Source: Natrinema marinum (lineage in GTDB: Archaea; Halobacteriota; Halobacteria; Halobacteriales; Natrialbaceae). From it: a stretch of DNA of 64,000 nt. The position numbers and the translations under genes are program-made. Positions 20,325 to 29,900 of the stretch are shown here, one piece after another; position 1 is the stretch's first letter, and each line of letters opens with the position of its first letter. The DNA lies in NCBI RefSeq assembly GCF_024296685.1, contig NZ_CP100763.1, forward strand, positions 310,001 to 374,000. The letters run 5' to 3'. A model generated the notes under the pieces. That model was not told where the DNA came from, did not search any database, and saw only the letters and a list, made by a program, of their open reading frames with translations.

Positions 20325-22279
20325 CCGTCAGTTTCGAACTCGAATCGGGCCCCCTCGCCCTCGCTTTCGGTCGCCGTGACCGACCACCCGTGTCCGGTAG
20401 CCACTTCTCTGACGACCCAGAGTCCGATTCCTAACCCGTCTGAAGACGACGAGACCGACGGATCGAACAGCCGCCCCTGAAGCTCCTCGGGGAGCCCCTC
20501 GCCGTCGTCCTCGATGAAAAAGCCGCGGCAGCCGTCCCCCTGATCATCCGCCTCGAGCAGCCCGACGCGGACGCGGACGGTCGCGCCGCCGTGTTCGATG
20601 CTATTGCGAAAACAGTTCTCGAGCAATCGCAGGAGCCGCGAGCGATCTGCCTCGAGCGTCGTCGTGCCCGTCATCGATAGCGTCGCGTTCGGCGTCGAAA
20701 CGTGGTCCCACGCGTCGCGGACGGCCGACTCGAGGTCGAGAGACGCCGTGTCGGTCGCCCACTCGCCTTCGCGGGCGATGGCCAGCACGTCCTCGATGAT
20801 CGTCTCCATCCGGTCGAGCCCCTCGTGAGTCCGCTCGGCGTACTCGAGGTCGCCGGTGTCTTCGAGCAGTTCGAGGTAACCCTGGGCGACCCCCAGCGGG
20901 TTGCGGAGGTCGTGGCTGACGATCTGGGCGAAGGCATCGAGTTGTTCGTTGCGCTCGCGGAGTTCGCGCTCGCGGCGCTTGCGCTCGGTGATGTCACGCA
21001 GGACGCCGACGGTGCCGTTGAACTCGCCGTCCGGGACGAGGACCGCTATCTGTGCCTCACAGGGGATCCGGTCGCCGGCTTTCGTCTCGAGGGGGAGTTC
21101 GAGGGTGTCGGTGCTCGCGCCACGCTGCAAGAGCGATCGGACGGTGTCGGTGGCGGCCTCGATGTCGTCGGCGTCGAACAGCAACGAGGCGTGCTCGCCG
21201 AGCAGCCCTTCGCGGCTGTAGCCGGTCATCTCGACGAGCGCATCGTTGACGGTCGTGAAGTGTCCGGTAGCGTCGAGGACGTACATCCCGTCGCCCGCGG
21301 TCTCGACGAGGCGTTCGTACCGGTGTAGTGTTCGTTCTTGCTGCTGGTGTCGGCCGCGCAGGGCGATCGTCTCGAGAACGTGGGACGCCGCTCCCGCGGC
21401 CGCCCGGATGGCGTCTCGCTCCGCGTCCGAGATCGGGTCCGGCGCGTAGACGACGACGACGCCGTAGAGGTCGCCGCTCGCAGCAAGCGGTGCGACCGCA
21501 ACCGATCGGACGCCGTGTTCGAAGGCGCGGTCGCCGAACGGCACGGCGTCGCGGCTTGTCGCGTCGTAGCGCTGGGTCTGCAGCGTCCGCGTTCGGAGCG
21601 CTCGCTCGAGCACGGGGTGGTCGCCGTCCCCGATGGGGAACGTCCGCTGGAGCGACCACTCGACGGCGTCGGGATCGGACAGCCACGGGACCACCGCGCG
21701 TTCGCCGCGGTCGTACTCGCCGACCCAGGCGAACGAGAAGCGATCGCTGGCCGTCAACTCCTCGCGGAGGGTCCGTTCGACCGCGAGCGGCGAGGTGACG
21801 TCGACGAGCCGACAGCGGGCGGTGCTGACGATCGACGCGAGTCCGTCCGGCAGGTCGCGGATCGATGGGGTCGGTCTTGCAGCCGACACGTCGCCGCCGG
21901 CGCTCGCGTCGATCTCGGCGTCGGATCCGGTCCCGATCCGCTCGCTGATCGCGTCGACGAGCCGCGTGTCGGAATCGGTTTCGTCCGTTCGAGCAACGAC
22001 TTCGCTCAGCACGGTGGCGTCCTCGTCGCCGTTACCCCAGTGGACGAACGTGGGTGTCGTCGCCGTCTCGCTCTCGACGGCATCGACGAGCGCAGCCACG
22101 CTGCCGACCGTGTTCACGTCGATGACGACCGCGTCGATCGCCTCTCGCTCGAGTCGGTCGACGGCCTCGGACGGTCGCTGGGCGACGACCATGTCGACGG
22201 GGGCGTCGGTCAGCGACAGCGTGACGGCCGCGCGCGTCGTCCGATCGTTGCTCACACAGAGGACGCGTGGCCGACTCAT
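20321..22279 (-). CDS. GAF/PAS sensor histidine kinase
   Basis: This 652-residue cytosolic kinase has no membrane segments. Residues 1-115 look like a receiver-like domain (VLCVSNDRTTRAAVTLSL; AVVIDVNTVG). Residues about 155-320 are a GAF-like region, 325-445 a PAS/PAC domain (DATGHFTTVNDALVEMTGYS), about 450-520 HisKA with the phosphorylated His in QIVSHDLRNPLGVAQGYLE, and 540-652 the HATPase domain (N box ENCFRNSIEHGG, G box EDDGEGLPEELQ, GLGIGLWVVRE). The stimulus is unknown. It is convergent with the HalX response regulator. Confidence 0.9.
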   Translation of the reverse strand: MSRPRVLCVSNDRTTRAAVTLSLTDAPVDMVVAQRPSEAVDRLEREAIDAVVIDVNTVGSVAALVDAVESETATTPTFVHWGNGDEDATVLSEVVARTDETDSDTRLVDAISERIGTGSDAEIDASAGGDVSAARPTPSIRDLPDGLASIVSTARCRLVDVTSPLAVERTLREELTASDRFSFAWVGEYDRGERAVVPWLSDPDAVEWSLQRTFPIGDGDHPVLERALRTRTLQTQRYDATSRDAVPFGDRAFEHGVRSVAVAPLAASGDLYGVVVVYAPDPISDAERDAIRAAAGAASHVLETIALRGRHQQQERTLHRYERLVETAGDGMYVLDATGHFTTVNDALVEMTGYSREGLLGEHASLLFDADDIEAATDTVRSLLQRGASTDTLELPLETKAGDRIPCEAQIAVLVPDGEFNGTVGVLRDITERKRRERELRERNEQLDAFAQIVSHDLRNPLGVAQGYLELLEDTGDLEYAERTHEGLDRMETIIEDVLAIAREGEWATDTASLDLESAVRDAWDHVSTPNATLSMTGTTTLEADRSRLLRLLENCFRNSIEHGGATVRVRVGLLEADDQGDGCRGFFIEDDGEGLPEELQGRLFDPSVSSSSDGLGIGLWVVREVATGHGWSVTATESEGEGARFEFETDG

Positions 22280-22492
22280 ATCGGGTGGATAGTTCCGGAT
22301 AGCATCTCTCTCACAACGGCGGTTGGTTGCCGGTACGAACGTAGTCGATCGGGATTGTTCTTTCGACCGACTACTAGTGTGTCTGACAATAAGTCTACTC
22401 GGATGCTCTCTGACGGACGACAGCGGTCTCCCGCCGGCCGGTGCGGTATACGGAGTGTCCGGGGCCGCTACCAGCCTGAAAACGAGCAGTGC

Positions 22493-23644
22493 TCAGGGGG
22501 CCTGGCCGTAGATCAGGTTGCGCTGGATTTCGTTCGCCCCCTCGTAGATGACCGGAATCCGCGCGTCGCGGTAGACGCGCGCGATCCGGCGTTCGTCCAG
22601 AACCGACCGGCCGCCGTGGAACTGCATGCCCTGCTCTGCGACATCGACGGCCGTCTCGGTTGCCTTCGTCTTCGCCATCGCGGCCCAGTAACCCGCGTTC
22701 TCCTCGTTGGCCACTTTCTCGCGGGCGCGCCAGGTGAGCGTCCGGGCGCTTTCGAACTCGAGGATCATGTCGGCGAGGCCGTGCTGGACGGCCTGAAAGT
22801 CGCTGATCGTCCGCCCGAACTCCTCGCGGTCGTGGGTGAACTCCCAGGCCTCCTCGATGGCGGCCGCGGCGATGCCGAGGCCGTGGCCCGCGACGGCGAC
22901 GCGACCGTGGTTGAAGAAGTCCGCGAGCATGAAGAAGCCGTCTCCCTCCTCGCCGATCAGGTTCTCTTCGGGGATTCGGCAGTCCTCGAACTCGATGTGG
23001 GCCTGTTTCGAGGCGCGCATCGCCATCTTCTCGGGGATGTGTTCGGCCTCGTAGCCGTCCGTATCGGTCGGGACGATGAACATCGAGTGGTTGCCGTAGG
23101 GGTTCTCCTCGTCGTCGCCGGTGCGGGCGTAGAGCGTCACCCAGTCGGCCTCGACGCCGTTGCCGATCCAGTACTTCTCGCCGTTGATGACCCACTCGTC
23201 GCCGTCCTTCTCGGCGCGGGTCTGCATCCCCGAGAGGTCGCTCCCGGTGTCGGGTTCCGACACGGCGAGTCCGGAGCGCTGCTCGCCCGTCGCGACCGGC
23301 CGGATGTACTCCTCGCACTGCTCGTCGGTGCCGTACTCGTAGGTGATCTCACAGCCGAAACTCGCCAACTGCAGCGTCAGCGCGATCCCCGCGTCGGCCC
23401 GGTAGAACTCCTCGGTGATCGCGAGCAGTTGTGCGAGATCCAGCCCGCGACCGCCCCATTCCTCGGGGATGTCCTGTGCGACGAGGTTCGCCTCCCGGCC
23501 TGCCTCGAGGATCTCCTCGGGATATTCGCCAGCCTGGAAGTACTCCTGTGCGTTGGGTTCGATGTGCTCGCGGGCGAACTCGCGGGCCTCCGCCTTGACG
23601 TCCCGTGCGTGTTCCGGAACGATGCTGTCGTCGAGCAACTCCAT
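22493..23644 (-). CDS. Acyl-CoA dehydrogenase (second)
   Basis: This 383-residue FAD enzyme has the full acyl-CoA dehydrogenase motif set: SGLAVSEPDTGSDLSGMQ, WVINGEKYWIGNG, THDREEFGRTISDFQAVQHGL, and catalytic Glu in PVIYEGANEIQRNL. The usual QIHGGxGY signature is altered to MQFHGGRSVLDE, unlike the paralogue at 16383, so the acyl substrate probably differs. The start at 23644 (MELLDD) is chosen over an upstream extension that is not coding-like. It stands alone, with no beta-oxidation genes touching it. Confidence 0.92.
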   Translation of the reverse strand: MELLDDSIVPEHARDVKAEAREFAREHIEPNAQEYFQAGEYPEEILEAGREANLVAQDIPEEWGGRGLDLAQLLAITEEFYRADAGIALTLQLASFGCEITYEYGTDEQCEEYIRPVATGEQRSGLAVSEPDTGSDLSGMQTRAEKDGDEWVINGEKYWIGNGVEADWVTLYARTGDDEENPYGNHSMFIVPTDTDGYEAEHIPEKMAMRASKQAHIEFEDCRIPEENLIGEEGDGFFMLADFFNHGRVAVAGHGLGIAAAAIEEAWEFTHDREEFGRTISDFQAVQHGLADMILEFESARTLTWRAREKVANEENAGYWAAMAKTKATETAVDVAEQGMQFHGGRSVLDERRIARVYRDARIPVIYEGANEIQRNLIYGQAP

Positions 23645-23764
23645 ACCACGTAGGACGACCGCGCGGGGCAAATAGCCGTGGTCGAACAATGCAACCTGAG
23701 AATCCGGCCGTCTCGACGCGATTCGATCACGGCGTCGACGCCCGCGCACGTCTGTTCGCGTCTC

Positions 23765-24245
23765 CTACCCCAGCATCCGTGCGAGGTCGTCGATCGAGTC
23801 GGCCGCCTCCGCGTGCTCGGGGAGCAGATAGATGTCCCAGAGGAGGTCGGCCAACAGGTGTGCGTAGAGGACGGCCCCGGTCAGGATCGCAAGCGGCACG
23901 CTGACGAGGGCGAGCGCCGGGACGACGACGCCGGCGATGACGACGTGGCTCGTCAGCCTCGAGAGGACGCCCACGTCGCCGGGCTCGAAGATCCGCGACT
24001 GGTCGGCGACCGCCGCGCCGGGATTCGCGAGACAGAACCGGACGGCGTCCCAGCCGCCGGTCTTAGCGCGAGCGATGAGGAAGTGGTCGAGATCGATGCA
24101 GACGCCGACGGCGGTCCCGTAGGCGACGACGGCCACGACGGGAACCGAATAGCCGCTGACGGTGACCGGCGGAAGCAGAGATGCGAGGATCGCTGCGACG
24201 ATGAGCGAGACGAGCGCGTGGTGTTTCGAGTAAATAGAGACTCAC
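23765..24245 (-). pseudogene. Hypothetical multi-pass membrane protein, apparent 1-base frameshift near the start
   Basis: The main frame (23765-24241) encodes a hydrophobic protein with about four membrane segments and an IDLDHF motif, ending DSIDDLARMLG. Its coding quality continues upstream of the first in-frame start (GTG at 24136) through KHHALVSLIVAAILASLLPP and stops at 24242-24244 with no ATG, GTG or TTG. A GTG at 24245 opens the neighbouring frame. Losing one T from the minus-strand TTT at 24234-24232 would join them into one protein beginning near VSLYYSKHHALVSL. So this is a recent frameshift, a sequence error, or a gene using a rare start such as ATT at 24235. The family function is unknown. 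Confidence 0.6.
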
Positions 24246-24335
24246 CTACCAAAGACGATTACGTCGATCCGGTAAATCGTTCCGTCGTCGTCCGCTCGCG
24301 AGGCCAGCGCGGACAGCTCCAGCCCCGTCGCGCTT

Positions 24336-24713
24336 CTATCCCGCGAAGCCCGACAGGAGCCACTCGTCGCCGTCGCCCTCGTCGTCCGCGATACTCGGCG
24401 CGCTCACGAGCACGAACGCGCTCTCGCTGTCACCGTTGCGGATCTGGCGGGTCGACTCGGGCGGCAGCCACAGCGCGTCGCCGGCTTCCATCTCCACGGG
24501 TTCGTCGTCGACGACGACCGTCGCCTCGCCTTCGATGAGGACGTAAATCTCCTCGTGATCGTTGTCCGTATGATCGTGTGGCATGCTCTTCCAGTCGGGA
24601 TCGCACCGCGCCACCGTCACCCCGACCTGCTCGGTCTCGAGCGGGTCGCTGAGAAAGTGCATCGCGCTCGAGACCTGCTCGACCTCCTCGTAGTTGACCT
24701 TCCGGTATGACAT
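24336..24713 (-). CDS. Cupin domain protein
   Basis: This 125-residue single-domain cupin has the two conserved motifs: the first as PHDHTDNDHEEIYVLIEG (metal-binding His, His and Glu), and the second as MEAGDALWLPPESTRQI, where the usual final His is replaced by Gln. It is a small soluble protein of unknown substrate, possibly a metal- or ligand-binding regulator. The ATG at 24713 begins MSYRKVNYEE, a start common in haloarchaeal cupins. Confidence 0.85.
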   Translation of the reverse strand: MSYRKVNYEEVEQVSSAMHFLSDPLETEQVGVTVARCDPDWKSMPHDHTDNDHEEIYVLIEGEATVVVDDEPVEMEAGDALWLPPESTRQIRNGDSESAFVLVSAPSIADDEGDGDEWLLSGFAG

Positions 24714-24818
24714 ACGTCTCCATTGGTGAGGGCGACAGTAAAACTACGCGTTCCCTCTCGGTCCGTGTAGTTTCCACGACGAACCGCGACGGTTCGCCAC
24801 AGTTCGGGACCGAATTCG

Positions 24819-25244
24819 TTAGGATTGCGCGAGCGGATCGAAGCTATCGACCGGAATGACGGAATAATCGACGGTCAGCGCGTCCTTCGTCGCCCGGATC
24901 TTCCCGACGAACGCAGAGATCTCCTCGAGCTCCCCCTCGAGGACGAACAGCTCCATACAGTAGTGATCGCCGACGTGGCTGTGGAAGTTCGAGGCGACGA
25001 GGTCCTCGTGTTCGTGGCGCAGGTGCATCATGCGCTCCTCGACGCTCGTGGTCTCGTAATCGAAGAGGACGGTGACGATGCCCATCAGGTCGCGGTCCTC
25101 GAGTCGTGTGTCCTCGAACTCCCCGAGGAGATTGCGGGAGGCCTCCCTGACGACTTCGCTCCGCCCGGTGTACCCGTGCTCGTCGGCGAACTGATCGAGT
25201 CGCTCCAGCAGTTCGTCCGGCATCGAGACGCTGACGACGGCCAT
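24819..25244 (-). CDS. nikR: NikR-type nickel-responsive regulator
   Basis: This 141-residue protein has an N-terminal ribbon-helix-helix DNA-binding domain ([19 protein letters not shown], then [17 protein letters not shown]) and a C-terminal ACT-like regulatory domain. The nickel ligands of NikR can be lined up: His in [10 protein letters not shown], and His, His and Cys in [13 protein letters not shown]. It would bind nickel and repress target promoters. No nickel transporter or nickel enzyme gene is adjacent. The ATG at 25244 is 26 nt from a TATA-like element, so it is a leaderless start; the longer frame is rejected. Confidence 0.88.
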   Translation of the reverse strand: MAVVSVSMPDELLERLDQFADEHGYTGRSEVVREASRNLLGEFEDTRLEDRDLMGIVTVLFDYETTSVEERMMHLRHEHEDLVASNFHSHVGDHYCMELFVLEGELEEISAFVGKIRATKDALTVDYSVIPVDSFDPLAQS

Positions 25245-25267
25245 GTAATAATCGACCGGCAGTGATC

Positions 25268-25282
25268 TATTAAGGCTTATTA
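25268..25282. promoter_or_regulatory. Imperfect inverted repeat over the nikR TATA box
   Basis: TATTAAG-G-CTTATTA on the plus strand is a near-palindrome that covers the probable TATA element (minus strand CTTAATA) 24-38 nt before the nikR ATG. A repressor bound here would block the promoter, so autoregulation by NikR is plausible. Confidence 0.45.
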
Positions 25283-25412
25283 TCGAACTGCCCGGCAACC
25301 GCTTCCGGCGTCGGCCGCCGTCGGCTCGAGCGACCTCGACGGACGCTCTCGGCGCTTCCGTGGGTTCGCGCCGAGCTCGTACTTTCGCTTTCCCCGCTCT
25401 CGAGCGCCCGAG

Positions 25413-26183
25413 CTAAACGTGCTCTCTCGGCATGAGGTCCGCGAACTCCTGGGCGGCGAGCCACTCGCAGAGCTGGGCGAGCTGGTCGCTCGCGGCCTCG
25501 AACAACTGCTCGCCCTTCTCGGCCGTCGCGTCCGTCTGGTCGCCCAGTACGCCGTTTTGGGTGTTGTCAGCGGCGTCGTAGAACGTTCGGGAGCCGTGTT
25601 TGACCGTGTCGGCGTCGGCGACGCTCGGCACGCCGGTGTCGCGGGCCTCCTCGAGTCGGTCGTCGTGGACCAGCTCCGGCTCGAGGTACTGGATCATCGC
25701 GGTCTCCTTGGGGCCGCCGTGGGGGCCGTTTTGCTCGAAAACCTCGTCGACGAGTTGGGGGATCGACTCGTCCCACATCCACTCGATGGCGTAGGCGGTC
25801 TCGTCTTGCCGGAGCCGCGCGCCGACCTCCCGAAGGTGGGGAACGTTGCCCCCGTGGGCGTTGACGTAGATCACACGGTCGATCCCGTGGGACGTGAGGT
25901 TCCGCGTCAGCGACTCCACGTACTGGCGGAACTCGGGCGGTTCGACCCACATCGTGCCGTGGAACTGGCGGTGATGACCGCTGACGCCGATATTGATCGT
26001 CGACGTACAGAGGTAGCCGGTTCGGTCGGCCGCTTCGCGCGCGAACGCCTCCGCGATCAGGTGGTCGGTCGCTTCCGGCAAGTGCGGGCCGTGCTGTTCC
26101 GTCGAGCCCAGCGGCACGAGCGCGAGCGATTCCGACTCGAAGTACGACTCGAGGTCCGGCCAGGCTTCGTCGCCGAGGTACAT
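25413..26183 (-). CDS. arfB: Creatininase-family protein, probable ArfB formamide hydrolase
   Basis: This 256-residue protein of the creatininase amidohydrolase superfamily has metal ligands in LGSTEQHGPHLP (Glu and His), in ATDHLIAE and in VNAHGGNVPHL, and a later Glu in GPKETAMIQYL. In archaea the closest characterised role is ArfB, 2-amino-5-formylamino-6-ribosylaminopyrimidinone 5'-phosphate deformylase, the step after GTP cyclohydrolase III in riboflavin and F420 synthesis. An ArfA gene is in this window at 48877. Creatininase itself is unlikely in this context. The start is the ATG at 26183 (MYLGDEAW); the longer frame overlaps the divergent kinase promoter. Confidence 0.8.
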   Translation of the reverse strand: MYLGDEAWPDLESYFESESLALVPLGSTEQHGPHLPEATDHLIAEAFAREAADRTGYLCTSTINIGVSGHHRQFHGTMWVEPPEFRQYVESLTRNLTSHGIDRVIYVNAHGGNVPHLREVGARLRQDETAYAIEWMWDESIPQLVDEVFEQNGPHGGPKETAMIQYLEPELVHDDRLEEARDTGVPSVADADTVKHGSRTFYDAADNTQNGVLGDQTDATAEKGEQLFEAASDQLAQLCEWLAAQEFADLMPREHV

Positions 26184-26345
26184 GTGACGGTATCGGATGC
26201 GGACGCCCAATAGCCTACGGGACCCGGAACCCCTGATCGCCGGCCGATCGAAGACAGCAGCTACCGTCACGGCCCGACAGTCGGTTCGGTCCTCGAGACG
26301 GCTGTCGGCGCTGTCCTTATCCGTTTGAGCGTCCACTGTCTGCTA

Positions 26346-29300
26346 ATGACTGAACCGGCGGAATCGGCGGGACAGGTACCCGTAGGCGACGGTGACGGCC
26401 GCGCGGCCCACCAGTGGTATCGAACCCTCGCCGACATCGTCGCGGGCGGCGTCTTCCGGCTGGACGCGGACGATCGCATCGTCGCGGTCGACGACACCCT
26501 CCTCGAGCTATCGGGCTACGACCGCGAGGCGCTCCGCGGTGAACACGTGTCGCACCTCATCGCCGACGGGGACGCCGACTCCCTCGAGTGGCCCGTATCG
26601 GCCGACAGCGACGATCGCCGCGCCGAGTCCGACACCGGTGCGACCGCACCCGTCTCGCTCGAACAGGCGATCCGGACCGCGACCGGCGCGGTGATCCCCT
26701 GCGAGCTCCGGCTCGGTGTGGTGCCGGCCGACAGCGGTCGAGCGGGGACGGTCGGCGTCGTTCGGGCGTGCGAGTCCGGCGAGCCAGAAGCGGACTCGCA
26801 GACGGACCCCAAGGGACTGGACACAGCGACGACCGGCTGGAACGAACCGGCCGGCGACGGAGCACCGGCGTCGGGACCGCCACTCGACTCGATCACCGCC
26901 GCACTCGAGGAGGCCGACGTGGGCGTCTTCGTCCTTGACAGCGAGTTCGACGTGGCGTGGATCAACGACGCCACCGAGCGGTACTTCGGCCTCGAGCAAG
27001 CGAGCGTCGTCGGTCGGGACAAGCGGGACCTGATCGAGGAGACGATCTCCAAGCGCGTCGCGGAGCCGGATCGGTTCCTCGAGAGCGTCGGCGCGATCTA
27101 CGACGACAACAGCGGCAGCGAACGGTTCGAGTGTCGCGTCACGCCGGGCGAGAACCGAGCGGAACGTTGGCTCGAGCACCGGAGCAAGCCGATCGAGTCC
27201 GGCCCCTACGCCGGCGGTCGAATCGAGCTCTACTACGATGTCACCGAACAGCACCGGCGCGCCTACCAACTGCGCCGGTTGAACGAGGCCGTCCGCGAGT
27301 GGTTCGGCTCCGGCAGCCGGGACGAACTCGCCGTGCAGGCCTGCCGACACCTCTCCGACATCCTCGATCTCGAGATCAACGGCATCTTCCTCCACGAGCC
27401 CGAAACCGACGCGCTCGAGCCGGTCGCCCGCTCTGAGGCGGCGGCGGCGCTGTTCGACGACCTCCCAACGTTCGCGGCGGGCGAGGGCGTCGCCTGGCGC
27501 GTCTTCGAGACCGCCGAGCCGGCGATTTACGACGACATCAGAGCCGACCCCGACGTCTACAACCCCGAGACGCCGATTCGAAGCGAGATCTGCCTCCCGA
27601 TCGAGGACCACGGCGTCGTCCTCATCGGCTCCCTGGAGCGGGGTGCGTTCGACGACGGCGACCTCTCGCTCGCAAAGATTGTCGCCTCGAGCCTGGAAGC
27701 GGCCTTCGACCGGATCAGCCACGAACGGGCCGTCGAGCGCGAGCGGACCCAGACGGCGACGCTCCTCCAGACCGCTCCGGTCGGTATCTCGGTCGAGGAC
27801 GACGACGGCGAGCGGCTGCTGGCGAACCGGTACGGACAGACCAAACTCGGACTCGACGACCGCGGACCCCTCGGGGAGACCGAACTGCTCGCCGAACTCG
27901 ATGTTCGCGACGCCGATGGCGAGCCCGTTTCTCCCGAGAACGGCCCCTCGGCGCGCGTCAGGGCGACCGGCGAGCCAGTCACGAACGAGGAACTCGCGGT
28001 CGAGGACGCCGACGGCGAGCGGCGCTGGTTCTCGATCACCGCCGTCCCCGTGTTCGACCCCGACGGATCGCTCGAGCGAGTCGTCTCCGCCGCCGAGGAC
28101 GTGACGGCCCTCAAAGAACAGGAGCGCCGCCTCGAGCGCCGCAAACACGAACTCGAGACCGAACTGAGCGAAATCCTCGGTCGCGTCTCGGACGCGTTCT
28201 ACGCGCTCGACGACGAGTGGCGCTTCACCCACGTCAACGACCGCGCCGCGGAGCTGCTCGGCCACGATCCCGAGGAACTCGTCGGCGAGAACATCTGGGC
28301 GCGATTCCCCAGCGGAACGCGGTCCGACCTCCGCGAGCGTTATCGCGAAGCGATGGCGACGCAACGCCCCCTCTCGTGGGAACGCTACTCCGAGTCCCTC
28401 GGGATCTGGATGGAGATTCAGGCCTATCCCTCCGAGACGGGGTTGTCGGTGTACTTCCGGGACATCACCGACCGGAAGCGCCGCGAGCGGCAACTCGAGC
28501 AGTACGAACGGATCATCGAAACGGTCGAGGACGGCATCTACGTGCTCGAGGAGGACGGTCGGTTCGTAACCGTCAACGACGCCTACGTCGATCTGACCGG
28601 CTACGACCGCGACGAACTACTCGAGAGCCACGCCTCGCTGGTCGTCGACGAGCAGGTGATGGAACTCGCCCGGCGGGTCGCGGCCGACGAGAGCGACGCC
28701 TCGACGATCGAGGCCGAACTCGAGACGAGCGGCGGCGACCGCGTCCCGGTCGAGGCGACTGTGACATCGACCGCGTCGACCGACACCGGCCGCCAGCGGA
28801 TCGGCGTCGTCCGGGACATCACCGACCGAAAGGAGCGACAGCGGAAACTCGAGGAAAGCGAACAGCGTTACCGCACCCTCGCCGAGAACTTCCCGAACGG
28901 TGTCGTCGCGCTGTTCGACGACAGCCTGCGGTACACGGCCGCCGGCGGGCAGCTCCTCGGCGATCTCGGGATCGACCGGGCGACCACGATCGGGCAGACG
29001 ATCTACGAACGGTACCCCGACGAGCTGGTTGCCGAGATCGAACCCCACTTCCGCGCCGCGCTCGACGGCGACGAGCGAACCTTCGACGTGAGCTACTACG
29101 GCCGCGAACTGCGCGCCCACACCCTTCCCGTTCGCACCGGCGATGTAGTCACTGCGGGCATGCTGGTCATCCAAGACATCACCGAACGACGGGAGTACCA
29201 GCGCAAACTCGAGGCGTCGAACGAACGGTTAGAGCAGTTCGCCTACGCCGCGTCCCACGACTTACAAGAGCCCTTGCGGATGGTCACCAGCTACCTGCGA

Positions 29301-29900
29301 TTGCTCGAGGACCGGTACGCGGACGCGCTCGATGGTGACGGCGAGGAGTTCATCGCGCACGCTGTCGACGGGGCCGAGCGGATGCGCGAGATGATCGACG
29401 GCCTCCTCGAGTACTCCCGCGTCGAGACGCGCGGCGACCCGCTCGAACCGGTCGATCTCGAGGCGGTCCTCGAAGACGTCCGCGAGGATCTTCAGGTGAG
29501 AATCGAGGAGCGCGACGCCGACATCAGCGTCGAGCCGTTGCCCTGCGTCGAGGGCGACGAAAGTCAACTCCGGCAGGTGTTCCAGAACCTGCTGTCGAAC
29601 GCGCTCGAGTACAGCGGCGACGAGCCCCCGCGGGTCCGCGTGAGCGCCGAGCGAACCGACGGCGCGTGGGAGGTCGCGGTCGCCGACGAGGGGATCGGCA
29701 TCGACCCCGACGATCAGGAGCGGATCTTTCGGGTATTTCAGCGGCTCCACGCCCCCGAGAAGCACGCGGGGACGGGGATCGGACTGGCGCTGTGCAAGCG
29801 GATCGTCGAGCGCCACGGCGGCGAGATCAGGGTCGACTCGACGCCCGGCGAGGGCGCGACGTTCTCGGTCACGCTCCCCGCGGTCGACGGCGAATCGTAA
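26346..29900 (+). CDS. Multi-PAS/GAF sensor histidine kinase
   Basis: This 1184-residue soluble kinase has an unusually long sensor. Approximate domains are: PAS 20-140, PAS 183-305, GAF 312-458, PAS 470-595, PAS 600-712, PAS/PAC 720-832, PAS 840-950, HisKA 962-1032 with His near 970 (YAASHDLQEPLRMV), and HATPase 1062-1183 (FQNLLSNALEYSG; DEGIGIDPDDQERIF; GTGIGLALCKRIVERHGG). The SHDLQEPLRM box is of the phytochrome-like kinase group. No response regulator is adjacent, and no transmembrane segment is present. The ATG at 26346 (MTEPAES) is preferred to a poor in-frame extension. Confidence 0.9.
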   Translation: MTEPAESAGQVPVGDGDGRAAHQWYRTLADIVAGGVFRLDADDRIVAVDDTLLELSGYDREALRGEHVSHLIADGDADSLEWPVSADSDDRRAESDTGATAPVSLEQAIRTATGAVIPCELRLGVVPADSGRAGTVGVVRACESGEPEADSQTDPKGLDTATTGWNEPAGDGAPASGPPLDSITAALEEADVGVFVLDSEFDVAWINDATERYFGLEQASVVGRDKRDLIEETISKRVAEPDRFLESVGAIYDDNSGSERFECRVTPGENRAERWLEHRSKPIESGPYAGGRIELYYDVTEQHRRAYQLRRLNEAVREWFGSGSRDELAVQACRHLSDILDLEINGIFLHEPETDALEPVARSEAAAALFDDLPTFAAGEGVAWRVFETAEPAIYDDIRADPDVYNPETPIRSEICLPIEDHGVVLIGSLERGAFDDGDLSLAKIVASSLEAAFDRISHERAVERERTQTATLLQTAPVGISVEDDDGERLLANRYGQTKLGLDDRGPLGETELLAELDVRDADGEPVSPENGPSARVRATGEPVTNEELAVEDADGERRWFSITAVPVFDPDGSLERVVSAAEDVTALKEQERRLERRKHELETELSEILGRVSDAFYALDDEWRFTHVNDRAAELLGHDPEELVGENIWARFPSGTRSDLRERYREAMATQRPLSWERYSESLGIWMEIQAYPSETGLSVYFRDITDRKRRERQLEQYERIIETVEDGIYVLEEDGRFVTVNDAYVDLTGYDRDELLESHASLVVDEQVMELARRVAADESDASTIEAELETSGGDRVPVEATVTSTASTDTGRQRIGVVRDITDRKERQRKLEESEQRYRTLAENFPNGVVALFDDSLRYTAAGGQLLGDLGIDRATTIGQTIYERYPDELVAEIEPHFRAALDGDERTFDVSYYGRELRAHTLPVRTGDVVTAGMLVIQDITERREYQRKLEASNERLEQFAYAASHDLQEPLRMVTSYLRLLEDRYADALDGDGEEFIAHAVDGAERMREMIDGLLEYSRVETRGDPLEPVDLEAVLEDVREDLQVRIEERDADISVEPLPCVEGDESQLRQVFQNLLSNALEYSGDEPPRVRVSAERTDGAWEVAVADEGIGIDPDDQERIFRVFQRLHAPEKHAGTGIGLALCKRIVERHGGEIRVDSTPGEGATFSVTLPAVDGES

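Noticed and set aside
21338..23653. A 771-codon plus-strand frame crossing the histidine kinase and acyl-CoA dehydrogenase genes
   Set aside because: It spans two real minus-strand genes and their intergenic region; the residues are Arg/Val/Asp-rich nonsense typical of antisense frames.
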